DNA of 42,589 nucleotides from Alphaproteobacteria bacterium (lineage in GTDB: Bacteria; Pseudomonadota; Alphaproteobacteria; Geminicoccales; Geminicoccaceae). This document shows positions 42,243 to 42,589 of the stretch, one piece after another. A model generated the notes under the pieces. It was given only the letters and a program-made list of their open reading frames with translations, was not told the origin of the DNA and did no database searches. Positions within the stretch are counted from its first letter, which is position 1. Each line of letters starts with the position of its first letter. The DNA is taken from assembly GCA_030431615.1 (NCBI GenBank), contig JAUIID010000018.1:1-42589 (forward strand), read 5' to 3'. Both the position numbers and the translations under genes were made by a program.

Positions 42243-42589
42243 CGAGCGCTGCGCTGGCCCCCGGCACCGCCGCCACCCGCATCGTCGACACCGGCGCGCG
42301 GTTCGACCACCTCCTCGTCACCGCCGGCGCCTGGCTCCTCGCCATCCTGTGGATCCTGCCACTGCTCTTCGCGGTCTGGGCCGCGTTCCACCCGCCGCTC
42401 TACGCCGCCCGCTTCGACCTCACGGCCCCCCTGACGCTCGACAACTTCACCCGGGCGATGGCGGCCGCCCCTTTCGCCCGCTACATGCTGAACACGCTGA
42501 TGCTGGTCACCATGACCCTCGCCGGCCAGCTCGTGATCAGCACGCTCGCCGCCTTCGCCTTCGTGAGGCTAGAGTTCCACGGCCGCGAC
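42239..42589 (+). CDS. CUT1 ABC importer permease (UgpE-like), cut by window edge
   Basis: GTG 42239 overlaps the preceding stop (GTGA). The 117 visible residues show a first membrane helix (WLLAILWILPLLFAVWAAF), the typical linker LTLDNFTRAMAAAPFARYMLNTL and part of the second and third helices (STLAAFAFVRLEFHGRD) of MalG/UgpE permeases. The EAA loop lies beyond the window. Confidence 0.88.
   Translation, partial: MTSAALAPGTAATRIVDTGARFDHLLVTAGAWLLAILWILPLLFAVWAAFHPPLYAARFDLTAPLTLDNFTRAMAAAPFARYMLNTLMLVTMTLAGQLVISTLAAFAFVRLEFHGRD

Noticed and set aside
1-42589. CRISPR arrays, tRNA or rRNA genes
   Set aside because: No regularly spaced repeats and no tRNA- or rRNA-like sequence were seen when reading both strands.

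Overview
This 42.6 kb window is a chromosomal segment from a high-GC Gram-negative bacterium, most likely an alphaproteobacterium (a Rhodospirillales/Geminicoccales-type lineage would fit, but I cannot place it more precisely). Three things point there: an imuA-imuB-dnaE2 mutagenesis cassette with a GTTC-N7-GTTC LexA operator of the alphaproteobacterial type, a sigma-54 type promoter ahead of a urea transporter operon, and the abundance of ABC uptake systems. Genes are tightly packed, often with ATGA, GTGA or TGATG stop/start overlaps. I saw no rRNA, tRNA or CRISPR array.

Layout. (1) 1-5.05 kb: an envelope cluster of two tandem arylsulfatases (the first cut by the window edge), a neuromedin-U-like lipoprotein, a HAD-family lipoprotein phosphatase and an outer-membrane beta-barrel protein. 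(2) 5.05-8.02 kb: a block of visibly lower GC holding a divergent DAACS-type symporter translationally coupled to a periplasmic binding protein, the wreck of an IS3-family transposase, and the last ~65 bp of a second copy of the beta-barrel gene. It looks like an insertion that destroyed a tandem paralogue. (3) 8.1-15.45 kb: a DUF1007 protein plus a nickel/cobalt permease, then urtABCDE (urea ABC transporter) behind a near-consensus sigma-54 promoter; nickel and urea uptake together suggest supply of a urease encoded elsewhere. (4) 15.5-19.6 kb: an orphan AbrB-type antitoxin, a short-chain dehydrogenase, an N-carbamoylputrescine amidase (aguB), an MBL-fold lipoprotein with a possible leaderless transcript, and a small membrane protein. 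(5) 19.6-25.14 kb: the SOS mutagenesis cassette imuA-imuB-dnaE2. (6) 25.2-26.3 kb: a ~0.95 kb element with near-perfect 20-bp terminal inverted repeats and an IS1595-like transposase whose catalytic core looks lost although its frame stays open. (7) 26.2-30.8 kb: a ribose/AI-2-type ABC importer. (8) 31.0-35.3 kb: a class III nucleotide cyclase with a TolB-like/TPR sensor region, translationally coupled to an apparent pseudo-adenylating protein and a PaaK-like adenylating enzyme, with a small unknown protein convergent to them. This is my best candidate for an undescribed system. (9) 35.5-38.7 kb: a proline iminopeptidase-like hydrolase, an FAD-dependent amine/amino-acid oxidase and a zinc alcohol dehydrogenase. 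(10) 38.9-42.59 kb: a carbohydrate/glycerol-phosphate type (CUT1) ABC importer, its last permease cut by the window edge.

All assignments come from reading translated motifs and gene context; no database search was run.
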